From positions 109,101-173,100 of the forward strand of contig NZ_AXUS01000003.1 of the NCBI RefSeq assembly GCF_000498755.1: a stretch of 64,000 nucleotides of DNA, in the 5' to 3' direction. The stretch is from Clostridioides mangenotii TR (lineage in GTDB: Bacteria; Bacillota; Clostridia; Peptostreptococcales; Peptostreptococcaceae). This document shows, piece by piece, positions 26,638 through 35,591 of the stretch. Positions within the stretch are counted from its first letter, which is position 1. The number at the start of each line of letters is the position of its first letter. Made by a program: the position numbers and the translations under genes. The notes beneath the pieces were generated by a model. It made no database searches. It worked only from the letters and a program-made list of their open reading frames with translations, and had not been told where the DNA came from.

Positions 26638-26736
26638 AGTGCTGAATCCTATGATGACAGTGAATAGAGAATAACAGTTATACAATGATTACGTCATCTA
26701 TGTATTCTCTATCCACTGTATCGTAGTCCCAGCACT
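26638..26736 (+). terminator. Long bulged hairpin terminator after ansA
   Basis: Starting three bases after the stop codon, about 34 bases pair imperfectly with the complementary stretch ending at 26736 (outer AGTGCTG/CAGCACT; inner ATAGAGAATA/TATTCTCTAT), followed by seven T. It is much longer than a usual terminator and may be a structured 3' RNA. Confidence 0.75.
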
Positions 26737-26745
26737 TTTTTTATT

Positions 26746-27010
26746 CATAATTATATAAATTTTACTTTGTTGTTCGATCTAATTGATAAAACGTACTTGC
26801 TAAATTATTTCATTTTCCATATAATCATTATATAAATAATATGTCTGAAATTGCTATATATGTTAACAAAATTTAAATTGCTTTTTAGTTATAAAGATTA
26901 CTTATGCCAAAATCTATTGGATATTATAGTTATTTAATTAAGTTGAAAATATCCAAACTTCGATTTAGCTAGTAATCTTTTTCGTTAATTATAGAAAAGA
27001 GGTAAACTTT
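26746..27010. other. Intergenic region upstream of murJ
   Basis: AT-rich, without an ORF or clear hairpin. AAAGAGG at the right end is the murJ ribosome site. The promoter is not obvious. Confidence 0.4.
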
Positions 27011-28546
27011 ATGTCTAATACAGTTAAATCCGCATTTATTTTCTTTGCGGCAACCATGATTTCAAAGGTTCTTGGATTTTTTAGAGATGTTGTCATTGCA
27101 AAGGTCTATGGCGCAGGTGCCATATCTGATGCTTATTTTATGTCTTTAAATATCATCACAGTGGCTTTTATCGGATTGTTTTGTGTTGCTATACAGAGTA
27201 CGTATATGCCTATATATACAAAAATAGAAAAGAATGACGGACGCTCAAAAGCTCTCGAGTTTACTGGTAATATTATAAATATTATTGTAATTTTTTCTTT
27301 GGTAGTAGTAGTATTTGGATGGGTTTTTACTGAACCTTTAGTCAAATTATTCGCTATGGGATTTACAGGAAAGACATTAGCACTTACGATACAATTAACT
27401 AGAATAGTTTTATTTTCTGTCGGTTTGGTTAGTGTTACGTACATACTAAAAGCGTACTTGGAAATACACAATTACTTTTTAATAACAGGCCTTATGAGCA
27501 TACCATACAATATATCCATAATAATCTCAGTATACCTCAGTAAAAATTTTGGGGTTGGAATATTAGGATATGGTACCGTCTTTGCATTTTTGGCACAAAT
27601 TCTTTTTCTGATTCCATTTTGTTGTAAGAAAGGTTTTAAATATAAATTAAAATTTAATCTAAAAGACAAAAATGTAAAGCGTATGGCTTTAGCGATAGTT
27701 CCAATTTTGATAGGAGCTTCTGCTAATCAAGTCAACAGTTTAGTAGACAAAAATCTAGCTTCCACACTAGCTGAAGGTTCATTATCAGCATTAAATTACG
27801 GTTACAGATTAAATATCTTTGTAACAGGATTATTTGTAGCTTCAATAACATCAGTTATGTATCCTTTATTTTCAAAATTAGGAGCCAACAAAAATATACA
27901 AAAGTTAAAAGATAATTTATCTCTATCGATCAATGCAATCACATTAGTAACTCTACCAATATCTGTAGGCGCTTTTATACTTTCAGAGCCTATAATAAGA
28001 GTCTTATTTGAAAGTGGTGAATTCGATAGTAGCGCTACAGTTCTATCAGCACAAGTTTTAGCTTTTTATGCTATAGGTATGTTAGCTAGTGGAATCAGAG
28101 ATATAGTTGTAATAGTTTATTATTCATTAAACGACACCAAAACGCCGATGAAGAACAGTCTATTATGCGTTTTCTTCAACATCGTATTCAACCTAATACT
28201 AATTAGATATTTAAAAGCTCCTGGGTTAGCCCTAGGTTCAAGTATATCAGCAATACTAGCAGTATGTTTCTTGATGTATCAATTGAGAAAGAAAATAGGA
28301 CATCTTAACGCAACAAATATGATTATAAGCTTTATAAAAATTTCCTTTACATCAGGGATAATGGCAGTTGTAGTTTTAACAGTGTTCGAAAAACTCTCTG
28401 CCACAAGTGAACTAATATCGCTATTGGTTTCAGTTACTGCAGGGGCAATTGTATATATTATAATAATCTTAATGTTAAAAATTGATGCAACCGATTATTT
28501 TATAGAAATACTAAAAAATAGGTTTAAAAGAAATAATGTAAAATAA
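27011..28546 (+). CDS. murJ: Lipid II flippase MurJ (MviN family)
   Basis: A 511-residue polytopic membrane protein (about 14 helices) of the MOP/MviN superfamily that flips lipid II across the cytoplasmic membrane during peptidoglycan synthesis. The family's N-terminal stretch SKVLGFFRDVVIAKVYGAG and the loop ANQVNSLVDKNLAS are visible, as are PTKTPM-like NDTKTPMKNS and PGLALGSSISA in the C-terminal half. The alternative, a polysaccharide or O-antigen exporter of the same superfamily, is less likely given the length and motifs. It is a single gene, insulated by a strong bidirectional terminator downstream. Confidence 0.92.
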   Translation: MSNTVKSAFIFFAATMISKVLGFFRDVVIAKVYGAGAISDAYFMSLNIITVAFIGLFCVAIQSTYMPIYTKIEKNDGRSKALEFTGNIINIIVIFSLVVVVFGWVFTEPLVKLFAMGFTGKTLALTIQLTRIVLFSVGLVSVTYILKAYLEIHNYFLITGLMSIPYNISIIISVYLSKNFGVGILGYGTVFAFLAQILFLIPFCCKKGFKYKLKFNLKDKNVKRMALAIVPILIGASANQVNSLVDKNLASTLAEGSLSALNYGYRLNIFVTGLFVASITSVMYPLFSKLGANKNIQKLKDNLSLSINAITLVTLPISVGAFILSEPIIRVLFESGEFDSSATVLSAQVLAFYAIGMLASGIRDIVVIVYYSLNDTKTPMKNSLLCVFFNIVFNLILIRYLKAPGLALGSSISAILAVCFLMYQLRKKIGHLNATNMIISFIKISFTSGIMAVVVLTVFEKLSATSELISLLVSVTAGAIVYIIIILMLKIDATDYFIEILKNRFKRNNVK

Positions 28547-28587
28547 AATATACTTTATATCATAAACGAATTATTTTTATAATTAAA

Positions 28588-28654
28588 TGAGCCTGTAATG
28601 TATTAACTGATAAAATCAAGTTTCAATTTTATCAGTTAATACATTACAGGCTCA
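28588..28654. terminator. Bidirectional terminator with a 29-bp perfect stem between murJ and leuS
   Basis: Positions 28588-28616 and 28626-28654 are exact reverse complements around a 9-base loop. The stem ends in ...ATTTTAT near the loop and TGAGCCTG at the foot. T-rich DNA lies beyond both feet. It insulates the convergent murJ and leuS genes. Confidence 0.85.
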
Positions 28655-28708
28655 CTTTTATGGTTATTATCATTACTTTATAAACTTCATTAGACTAATA
28701 TTTAAAAA

Positions 28709-31128
28709 TTATTTTACAACTATATTAACAAGTTTATTAGGTACTCCAACTATTTTCACTATTGTCTTACCTTCAACAAGTTCTTTTATCTTATTGTTAT
28801 CCATAGCTAATTTTTCCAAATCTTCTTTGCTTGTATTAGCAGGTATATTCATTTTGTCCCTTACTTTTCCATTTACTTGAACAACTACTTCTATCTCATC
28901 TTGAACTAGTGCAGTTTCATCGTATTTTGGCCAAGATATACTAAATACACTTCCCTCTTTACCTATTATAGACCAAAGCTCGTCACCTAAGTGAGGTGCA
29001 AATGGAGCAAGTATTACTATTACTGTTTCTACACATTCTTTTAAAACTGCATTATTTCTAGTATCTAATTCTTTGTATTTATACGCTTCATTTATCAATT
29101 CCATAAGAGCTGATATTGCAGTGTTAAATCCAAATTTTTCACTTAAGTCTTCAGTAACTTTTTTAAGTGTTGTGTTTACTGTAAATCTCATATGCTTATC
29201 TTCTTTAGTCATTTCGCCAAATGAAGTGTCTTCTTTAACTATATCTTTTAACTCGTCAACTAGTCTGTAAACTCTGTTTAGGAATCTGAAGCATCCATCA
29301 ACACCTTGCTCTGACCACTCTAGATCTCTCTCTGGTGGTGCTGCAAACAGCACGAATAATCTAGCTGTATCTGCACCGTACTCTTCAATTATCTCTACTG
29401 GAGATACTGTGTTTCCTTTTGATTTACTCATCTTAGTGCCATCTTTTAGCACCATACCTTGAGTAAGCAGGTTTTTAAATGGCTCTCTAAAGTTTACCAT
29501 TCCCATTTTATAGAATGCTTTTACAAACCATCTTGCATAAAGTAAGTGAAGGATGGCATGCTCTACTCCACCTATATATTGATCTACTGGAAGCCATTTA
29601 TTCGCTAAATCGCTGTCAAATGCTTCTTCCTCATTTTTATTGTCCGTATATCTTAAGAAGTACCAAGATGAATCGACAAATGTATCCATTGTGTCAACTT
29701 CCCTTTTCGCTGGCTTTCCGCATTTTGGACAAGTTGCATTCATAAATTCTTTTGAAGTAGTAAGAGGCGACTCTCCTTTCCCTGTAAACTCAACATCTGT
29801 TGGAAGTAATACTGGTAAGTTTTCTTTCTTCTCATGAACTATTCCACAATCGTCGCAGTACACAACAGGTATAGGGCATCCCCAGTATCTTTGTCTTGAT
29901 AGCAACCAATCTCTAAGTCTGTAGTTTACTGTTTTCTTTCCTAATTTATAAGTTTCTACCTTCTCTATTATTTTTTGAACGCGTCTTTATTATCCATTCC
30001 ATTAAACTCTTCAGAGTTTATCATTTTTCCATCATCATCTATTACATCAATTATTTCTATATTATACTTCTGTGCAAACTCTTTATCTCTATCATCATGA
30101 GCTGGTACTGACATTACAACGCCTGTTCCGTAGTCTGGCATAACATAGTTTGCTATCCATATCGGAACTTCTTTCCCGTTTATTGGATTTATAGCATATT
30201 TGCCTATAAACATACCTTGCTTTTCTGTATCAGTTGATGTTCTCTCTATTTCACTATATTTGTACATCTCTGTTACAAAGTTCTCTACATCTTTTTCATA
30301 CTCTGTCCCAGCTACTAATTCTTTAACTAAATCTAGCTCCGGTGCCAATACCATACATGTAACTCCGTATATTGTATCTGGTCTAGTAGTAAATACTGTC
30401 ATAGTTTTATCAGTACCTGCTATCTTAAAGTCTATGTCAGCTCCTTCACTCTTTCCTATCCAATTCTTTTGCATAAGTTTTACTTTTTCTGGCCATCCGT
30501 CAAGTGTATCTAAATCTTCCAACAACTCTTCTGCAAAGTCTGTTATCTTGAAATACCACTGATCAAGATCTTTCTTAACAACAGGAGATCCACATCTTTC
30601 ACATCCCCCTTGAACAACCTGCTCATTTGCAAGAACTGTTTCACAAGACGTACACCAATTTACTAGTGATTTCTTTTTGTAAGCTAATCCGTTTTCTAAT
30701 AATTTTAGGAATATCTCTTGAGTAAATTTATAGTATTCTGGAGTAGATGTAGCTATCTCTTTATCCCAATCGTAACTTCCACCTAGTAAATTAAGCTTAT
30801 CCTTCATTTCTTCTATGTTTTTCATAGTCCATATGTGTGGATGTATTCCATTTTTTATAGCAGCATTTTCAGCCGGAAGTCCAAATGAGTCCCATCCCAT
30901 TGGATGAAGCACATTAAACCCTTCCATCTTCTTAAATCTAGCAACTACATCACCTATAGAGTAGTTTCTAACGTGACCCATGTGTATTTGTCCAGATGGA
31001 TATGGAAACATCTCTAAAGTGTAGTAATTTGGCTTATCAGCCTGTCTTGTATCCACTTTGTACTGACCTGTTTCTTCCCATATCTTTTTCCATTTGCTTT
31101 CTATTTCTTTAAAATTATAAACGCTCAT
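28709..31128 (-). CDS. leuS: Leucyl-tRNA synthetase, frameshifted in this sequence
   Basis: The class I synthetase charges tRNA-Leu. The 5' part (to 29968) has the HIGH-type [14 protein letters not shown] and the editing-domain TTRPDTIYG; the 3' part (from about 29970) has [13 protein letters not shown], the KMSKS loop [13 protein letters not shown] and the C-terminal anticodon/Leu-specific domain. The break is at an A6 run on the coding strand (plus 29971-29976): AAAAAA-TAA stops the frame, and one extra A gives [13 protein letters not shown] and a continuous 806-residue enzyme, the normal size. As leuS is essential, a sequencing undercall is the likeliest explanation. A T-box leader lies upstream. 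Confidence 0.95.
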
Positions 31129-31202
31129 ATAATACCTCCTATATTTAAATATTTTTTATAATTGCCTAAACATATCATGACTTTTATTGTTTTTAGAAAC
31201 TA

Positions 31203-31410
31203 AAAAATCCCCATCTCTAAACATTACGTTTAGGGACGAGGATATCATCGCGGTACCACCCTAATTAGCTCAAAATTTTGAACTCTCTCAAAGCTTTTAA
31301 ACCAGCTAAGGTCAATAGATTTAATCTAGCAAGTTCGGATATATACAGTATTAGTTCACACCAACCACTAACTCTCTTTAAAAGTATACTTTCCTACTAC
31401 TCTAGTCTAT
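31203..31410 (-). promoter_or_regulatory. T-box leader of leuS (leucine tRNA-sensing)
   Basis: The minus strand carries the T-box sequence AGGGTGGTACCGCG (plus 31249-31262), which base-pairs with the NCCA end of uncharged tRNA. It is followed by a terminator stem (plus 31206-31243) ending in six T. Upstream is a long stem I; within it GAA-CTT-GC fits a specifier loop with codon CUU for leucine (plus 31331-31333). This makes leuS expression respond to leucine starvation. The T-box motif is certain; the specifier assignment is inferred. Confidence 0.92.
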
Positions 31411-31526
31411 TGTAAATAATTCTAATTTTATAAATATTCTAACTATACAAAATATATCAACAACTTTGTTAAGTATTTAAGATAATATCATACATACTTT
31501 TTATTGTCAATATTTTTTGTAAATAT

Positions 31527-31892
31527 TTATTTTAAACCTTCGACATCTATATAAGGAGCATCTCTCCACAACTTTTCTAAGTTGTAAAATCCTCTGTTAT
31601 CTTCATCAAATACATGAACCATAACATCTACATAGTCTATAAGTATCCAGTTCTTAGTATCATAGCCCTCTTTACCTCTAGGCTCCATACCGTTTTTCGT
31701 CATTTCTTCTTCTACTGAATCTGCGATAGCCTTAACTTGTCTCTGTGATGAAGCTGTAGTTATAATAAAGTAATCACATAGACTTGATACTGCTCCAACA
31801 TTAATGATAACTGTATCTTTGCCAAGTTTATCTTCAATAGCGTCGTATATAACTTTTGTCATTTGGTCTACTGTCATTTGTTCAAATGCCAT
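31527..31892 (-). CDS. rsfS: Ribosome silencing factor RsfS
   Basis: A 121-residue RsfS/Iojap-family protein that binds ribosomal protein uL14 and blocks subunit joining under starvation. The family motif DYFIITTASSQRQVKAIADSV, GYDTKNWILIDYVDVMVHVF and the C-terminal YNLEKLWRDAP are visible. The frame opens at 31934, but AGAGAGG precedes the ATG at 31892, giving the usual N-terminus. It is the third gene of nadD-yqeK-rsfS, the conserved Firmicute order. Confidence 0.95.
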   Translation of the reverse strand: MAFEQMTVDQMTKVIYDAIEDKLGKDTVIINVGAVSSLCDYFIITTASSQRQVKAIADSVEEEMTKNGMEPRGKEGYDTKNWILIDYVDVMVHVFDEDNRGFYNLEKLWRDAPYIDVEGLK

Positions 31893-31965
31893 ATAATAAT
31901 CCTCTCTTTCATAAATCAAATCTCTACTAAACAAATCTATTAGTTATTATACCATAAAACTTAAA

Positions 31966-32538
31966 TTATAATAACATTTCTTTAATTAAGTAATTTCTTG
32001 CACTTATTGTGCGAGGATGTATCAAATTATTATTTTTTATAACAAAATTAAGCGTATTATTAAATGAGATAAGTAAAGCTTCATCTAATTTTCCTCCATA
32101 TGACAAATCTCTAAGATGTTGCACATGTGGCAGTGTTCTTCCATCTTCAATTAAATCAGCTATGTATATAATTTTTTCAAGAAGTTTCATATTTTCTTTT
32201 CCAGTGGTATGGTATTTTACAGCATTAGTTATTTCTTTGTCCTTTATATTAAATTCGTACTCAGCTATATATGACCCTATTACACTATGTGATAAAGCTA
32301 AGTTATTTTCTTCAATAGGATCGAGGTAAATCTCATATTTTTCTACATAATCCTTAACTTGATCATCCTTTAAGCATTTAGCTGCATCGTGAACAATACC
32401 AGCTAAATACGCCTTTTCTTCATCGCAGTTGTATAATTTAGACAGTTTTACAGCACAATCCGCAACTCTGTAAGAATGATTAACTCTTCCTTTTGGTAAC
32501 AATGTACTAAGTTTATGATTAATCTCTTCTATGTTCAT
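31966..32538 (-). CDS. yqeK: HD-domain bis(5'-nucleosyl)-tetraphosphatase YqeK
   Basis: A 190-residue HD hydrolase that splits Ap4A-type dinucleotides symmetrically. The metal-binding residues are seen in HSYRVAD, GIVHDAAK, ALSHSVIGSYIAEYEF, and IADLIEDGRT. Its ATG overlaps the nadD stop by four bases (ATGA), implying translational coupling. The product is cytoplasmic. Confidence 0.92.
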   Translation of the reverse strand: MNIEEINHKLSTLLPKGRVNHSYRVADCAVKLSKLYNCDEEKAYLAGIVHDAAKCLKDDQVKDYVEKYEIYLDPIEENNLALSHSVIGSYIAEYEFNIKDKEITNAVKYHTTGKENMKLLEKIIYIADLIEDGRTLPHVQHLRDLSYGGKLDEALLISFNNTLNFVIKNNNLIHPRTISARNYLIKEMLL

Positions 32539-33227
32539 TTACTCATCTCCATACTGTATATTTTTTTATCGTATAAATACTTCTCTACACTATCTGGCAT
32601 CAAATATCTAACAGATTTTCCAACTTCTAATTGATCTCTAATATATGTTGAAGATATATCCAGTGAAGGTACGTAAACAGTAATAATATCTGCATCGTAT
32701 TTTTTGATTAGCTTTTCAATTGTTTCTTGTGCCTTAAGAAGGCTTATCCCAGGTCTAGTCGCCGCTATAAATGTTGCGAGTTCAAAGTTACGCTTTACGT
32801 CTTTCCACTCTTCAATGCCGCATATAGCATCAGCCCCAGTAATAAAATATAACTCTGCATCTTTATAACACTGATTTAACATTTCTAATGTATCAACGGT
32901 ATAAGATCTCTTTTCTTTTTTAATTTCAATATCTGATACAAAAAAATCATCGTTACTTTCAGTTGCTAAAAGAACCATATTGTACCTATCTTTTTTATCG
33001 GTAACTATACTTTTTTTATGTGGAGGATTCCCCGATGGAATAAATATTATTTTGTCTAACTTATATTTATCTCTAATGAATTCAGCAGTAGCTAAGTGAG
33101 CATAGTGAATTGGGTCAAACGTTCCTCCTAGAATACCTAATTTTATTTTTTTCGAACTGTGTTTAAATCTCTCTAGTTTTTCAGCATTTTCTTTGACAGC
33201 GGTCTTAACTAGATCATCTATTTTCAT
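32535..33227 (-). CDS. nadD: Nicotinate-nucleotide adenylyltransferase
   Basis: NadD adenylates nicotinate mononucleotide in NAD synthesis. The nucleotidyltransferase motif LGILGGTFDPIHYAHL, IPSGNPPHK, the FITGADA loop and the C-terminal ISSTYIRDQL are all present. At 230 residues it is longer than usual because about 28 charged residues precede the conserved start (KLGILGG). The ATG at 33227 has AAAAGGAG before it and no internal start has a ribosome site, so the extension is probably real. First gene of nadD-yqeK-rsfS. Confidence 0.94.
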   Translation of the reverse strand: MKIDDLVKTAVKENAEKLERFKHSSKKIKLGILGGTFDPIHYAHLATAEFIRDKYKLDKIIFIPSGNPPHKKSIVTDKKDRYNMVLLATESNDDFFVSDIEIKKEKRSYTVDTLEMLNQCYKDAELYFITGADAICGIEEWKDVKRNFELATFIAATRPGISLLKAQETIEKLIKKYDADIITVYVPSLDISSTYIRDQLEVGKSVRYLMPDSVEKYLYDKKIYSMEMSK

Positions 33228-33486
33228 ATTAAGTCTCCTTTTAATGTTATACTATATATTGTATCATTTTTTTAGATTTCTTAAAGTATATAAATGTTTT
33301 TTCATAATTTATATTAGAATATTTTGTAGTATAGTGCTATAGCAGAAAACATTTTGTTAGTTATTTATAGTTTATCTAAAAATGCAATTTATATTTTAGT
33401 ATTTTAGTTTTATAAATATATTTTTAATTGTAGTATAATAATTTATATAAAGATTTATAAGTATTAAAATTGGAAAGGATAATATT

Positions 33487-34125
33487 ATGGCAATAATTAC
33501 AAAACTAGAGGCACAGAAAAAAAACGAAGATAGAGTAAGTATTTATGTAGACGATAAATACTTTGTAGGAGTGTATAAAGAACTTATTTACTCATTCAAT
33601 CTAAAAAAAGGCGACTCTATAGATGAGGAAAGTTTAAAAGAAATGCTTGATAAGGAAATGTTTATAAAAGCAAAGAACAAAGCGATAAATATGCTTACTC
33701 GTTCAGATAAATCCGAAAAAACTATGAGAGACAAACTTACTGAAGATTTCGACGAGCACATTATAGACCAAGTTGTTGAATTTTTGGAAGGATATAAATT
33801 AATAGACGACAATTCGTTAGCTCATAAACTAACCAATAAAAATGTTCATCTTAACAAATGGGGTAAAAATAAGATCAAGCAAAATCTGTACACAAAGGGT
33901 ATAAAAAAAGAAGATATAAACGATGCAATTTCCGATATCGACGATGATGTAGAGTTTGAAAATGCAATGTATTTAGCTAAGAAAAAATATGCTCAAGTAA
34001 ATAAATTAGAAAAAAGAAAGGCCTACCAAAAACTGTATCAGCATCTTTCTTATAAAGGCTTCGACTACAATACTGTAAAGAGGGTTTTGGATAAGCTTTT
34101 AAATACTGATGAATATGATATGTAG
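33487..34125 (+). CDS. recX: Regulatory protein RecX
   Basis: A 212-residue all-helical protein that modulates RecA filaments. The three-helix repeats with AKNKAINMLTRSDKSEKTMRDKL, GYKLIDDNSLAHKL and NKWGKNKIKQNLYTKGI are typical of RecX. The N-terminal beta-rich extension (residues 1-55) is as in other Firmicute RecX proteins. TTGGAAAGG precedes the ATG. recA is not next to it. Confidence 0.9.
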   Translation: MAIITKLEAQKKNEDRVSIYVDDKYFVGVYKELIYSFNLKKGDSIDEESLKEMLDKEMFIKAKNKAINMLTRSDKSEKTMRDKLTEDFDEHIIDQVVEFLEGYKLIDDNSLAHKLTNKNVHLNKWGKNKIKQNLYTKGIKKEDINDAISDIDDDVEFENAMYLAKKKYAQVNKLEKRKAYQKLYQHLSYKGFDYNTVKRVLDKLLNTDEYDM

Positions 34126-34173
34126 ATTTATATGCTATAATTTATAGATAATCAACTTACTTGGAGGTTTGTG

Positions 34174-34260
34174 ATGACTAAGATTATTATCGGAGCACTA
34201 AGCTTTATGCTTGGAATATACAATGTTTTTAAGTTGTACAAAGAAGAAAGTCTTAAGTAA
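34174..34260 (+). CDS. Short single-helix membrane peptide (28 aa, unknown)
   Basis: TTGGAGG lies seven bases before an ATG that opens a 28-codon frame beginning MTKIIIGALSF and ending KLYKEESLK. Residues 3-20 are hydrophobic and would span the membrane once, with a charged tail. It follows recX by 48 bases on the same strand. The good ribosome site and clean composition argue for a real gene, but nothing about its function is known. Confidence 0.55.
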   Translation: MTKIIIGALSFMLGIYNVFKLYKEESLK

Positions 34261-34350
34261 TTAATATTTATGATATCATGTAATTAAAACGACTCGATTA
34301 AACAACAGAAATGGAGATTTTCTCGAAGCATAAGTTAACTTTAAAAAGAT

Positions 34351-34408
34351 ATAGGCCAATTGAACGAATAATAATATTTACTGATATCAATTCGTTCAAT
34401 TGGCCTAT
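34351..34408. terminator. Bidirectional terminator between recX and hsdS
   Basis: A 19-bp perfect stem (34351-34369 with 34390-34408) has a 20-base loop. On the minus strand it is followed by ATCTTTTTAAAG. It separates the convergent recX/mini-peptide and hsdS genes. Confidence 0.8.
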
Positions 34409-34460
34409 TATTTGTTTATAAATTTATAGACTATTTATATTTATTACTGTATAAAAACTT

Positions 34461-35591
34461 CTAATAGTTAAAAGCTATTGCCTTATCGTAACTTGGAAGT
34501 TCGATTTCTCCAGATATAAGCTTTGGCATTATAGTTGCTTTTATAAAATTCAATGTCATATTTTCTTTTTTATACGTATCAATTTCTTTCGATAACAGAG
34601 ATACTCTTTCTTCGTAGTCTTTTATTATTCCTATAGGGGGCAATAACATCGGATACTTTTTGAGGTCATTTTGGCTTATAAGAGGTTGAGTCGACCCTCT
34701 ATTTAGTGAATAATAATCAATATACTTCATTACTTGGTAAATGTATTCTTCATATTCACTCCTTATATAAAACGCATTGTCTGATATCCAAATAGGCTGG
34801 TCATATCGTCTAATACATCCATGTGTTCCAACTCTACCTGTCGTTATTATCGATCCTTCAACAAGTGCCTCATTTGTATAACCTATTATTTTAGTTGCTC
34901 CAACTACAGGGATTCTATATTCACTGTTGTACTTTTTTCTAGTATTCTCAGGTCTTTTTCCGGATTTTATCTTTATTAATTGAGATAGTTCTGAAATCTT
35001 CCATCCAATTGGTATTTGCCCGAATTCACTTTCGATAAATTCTCCAGAATTTGTTCTATATGGCTTTTTATCTGAGTCTGGAAATTCAAAATCCTTAAAC
35101 CACCTTTTAAATATCCCTGAGATTATTTCCTCAATTGTATCCACTATAACATTGTTTAATTCTATCTTGCTATCAAATAAAGTCAATATTTTACCTATAG
35201 CAATTTGTTTGCTTTTATCAGGTATACTTACATTTAGACTGTATAAATTTTCTCTATTAAGTCCTGGTACCGCACTATGAGTGTTTAGCTTCTCAAGATT
35301 AAGTGTCTGCAATAAGTAATATATAAATTTCAGATCATAAGAGCTGTCTTCTTCAATATAGTAAGTCGTATCTATAGGAAAAAACTCTTCCTCCTCATAA
35401 AATACTCTTCCTATATTTCCTTTTCTACCGAGTATTATTGCTGGACCTTCTACTAAGGCTTTATTATGATATCCTATTACTCCTCCAGAGCCATAAACTT
35501 TTACATTTCCTTCTTTTCTCTTCAACTTTGGAAGTGACTTTCCGTAACGAGCTACAAATATATCTTCTATTCTAACATCGCTATACTTCAT
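34461..35591 (-). CDS. hsdS: Type I restriction-modification specificity subunit
   Basis: A 376-residue HsdS with two target-recognition domains. The first (about residues 1-150) contains YGSGGVIGYHNKALVEGPAIILGRKG, and the second (about 195-350) contains VVGATKIIGYTNEALVEGSIITTGRVG. They are joined by conserved helices (KQIAIGKILTLFDSKIELN). The two TRDs together set a bipartite recognition site. GGAGGA precedes the ATG at 35591, which overlaps the hsdM stop by 11 bases; the ATG at 35657 is inside hsdM and unlikely. No hsdR follows. Confidence 0.92.
   Translation of the reverse strand: MKYSDVRIEDIFVARYGKSLPKLKRKEGNVKVYGSGGVIGYHNKALVEGPAIILGRKGNIGRVFYEEEEFFPIDTTYYIEEDSSYDLKFIYYLLQTLNLEKLNTHSAVPGLNRENLYSLNVSIPDKSKQIAIGKILTLFDSKIELNNVIVDTIEEIISGIFKRWFKDFEFPDSDKKPYRTNSGEFIESEFGQIPIGWKISELSQLIKIKSGKRPENTRKKYNSEYRIPVVGATKIIGYTNEALVEGSIITTGRVGTHGCIRRYDQPIWISDNAFYIRSEYEEYIYQVMKYIDYYSLNRGSTQPLISQNDLKKYPMLLPPIGIIKDYEERVSLLSKEIDTYKKENMTLNFIKATIMPKLISGEIELPSYDKAIAFNY

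Noticed and set aside
28132-28300. Assigning murJ as a polysaccharide exporter
   Set aside because: Same superfamily, but the N-terminal motif and length fit MurJ, and no polysaccharide genes are nearby.
28709-31128. Natural two-subunit leucyl-tRNA synthetase
   Set aside because: The halves abut at an A run, the second has no start or ribosome site, and one added base restores the standard 806 residues.
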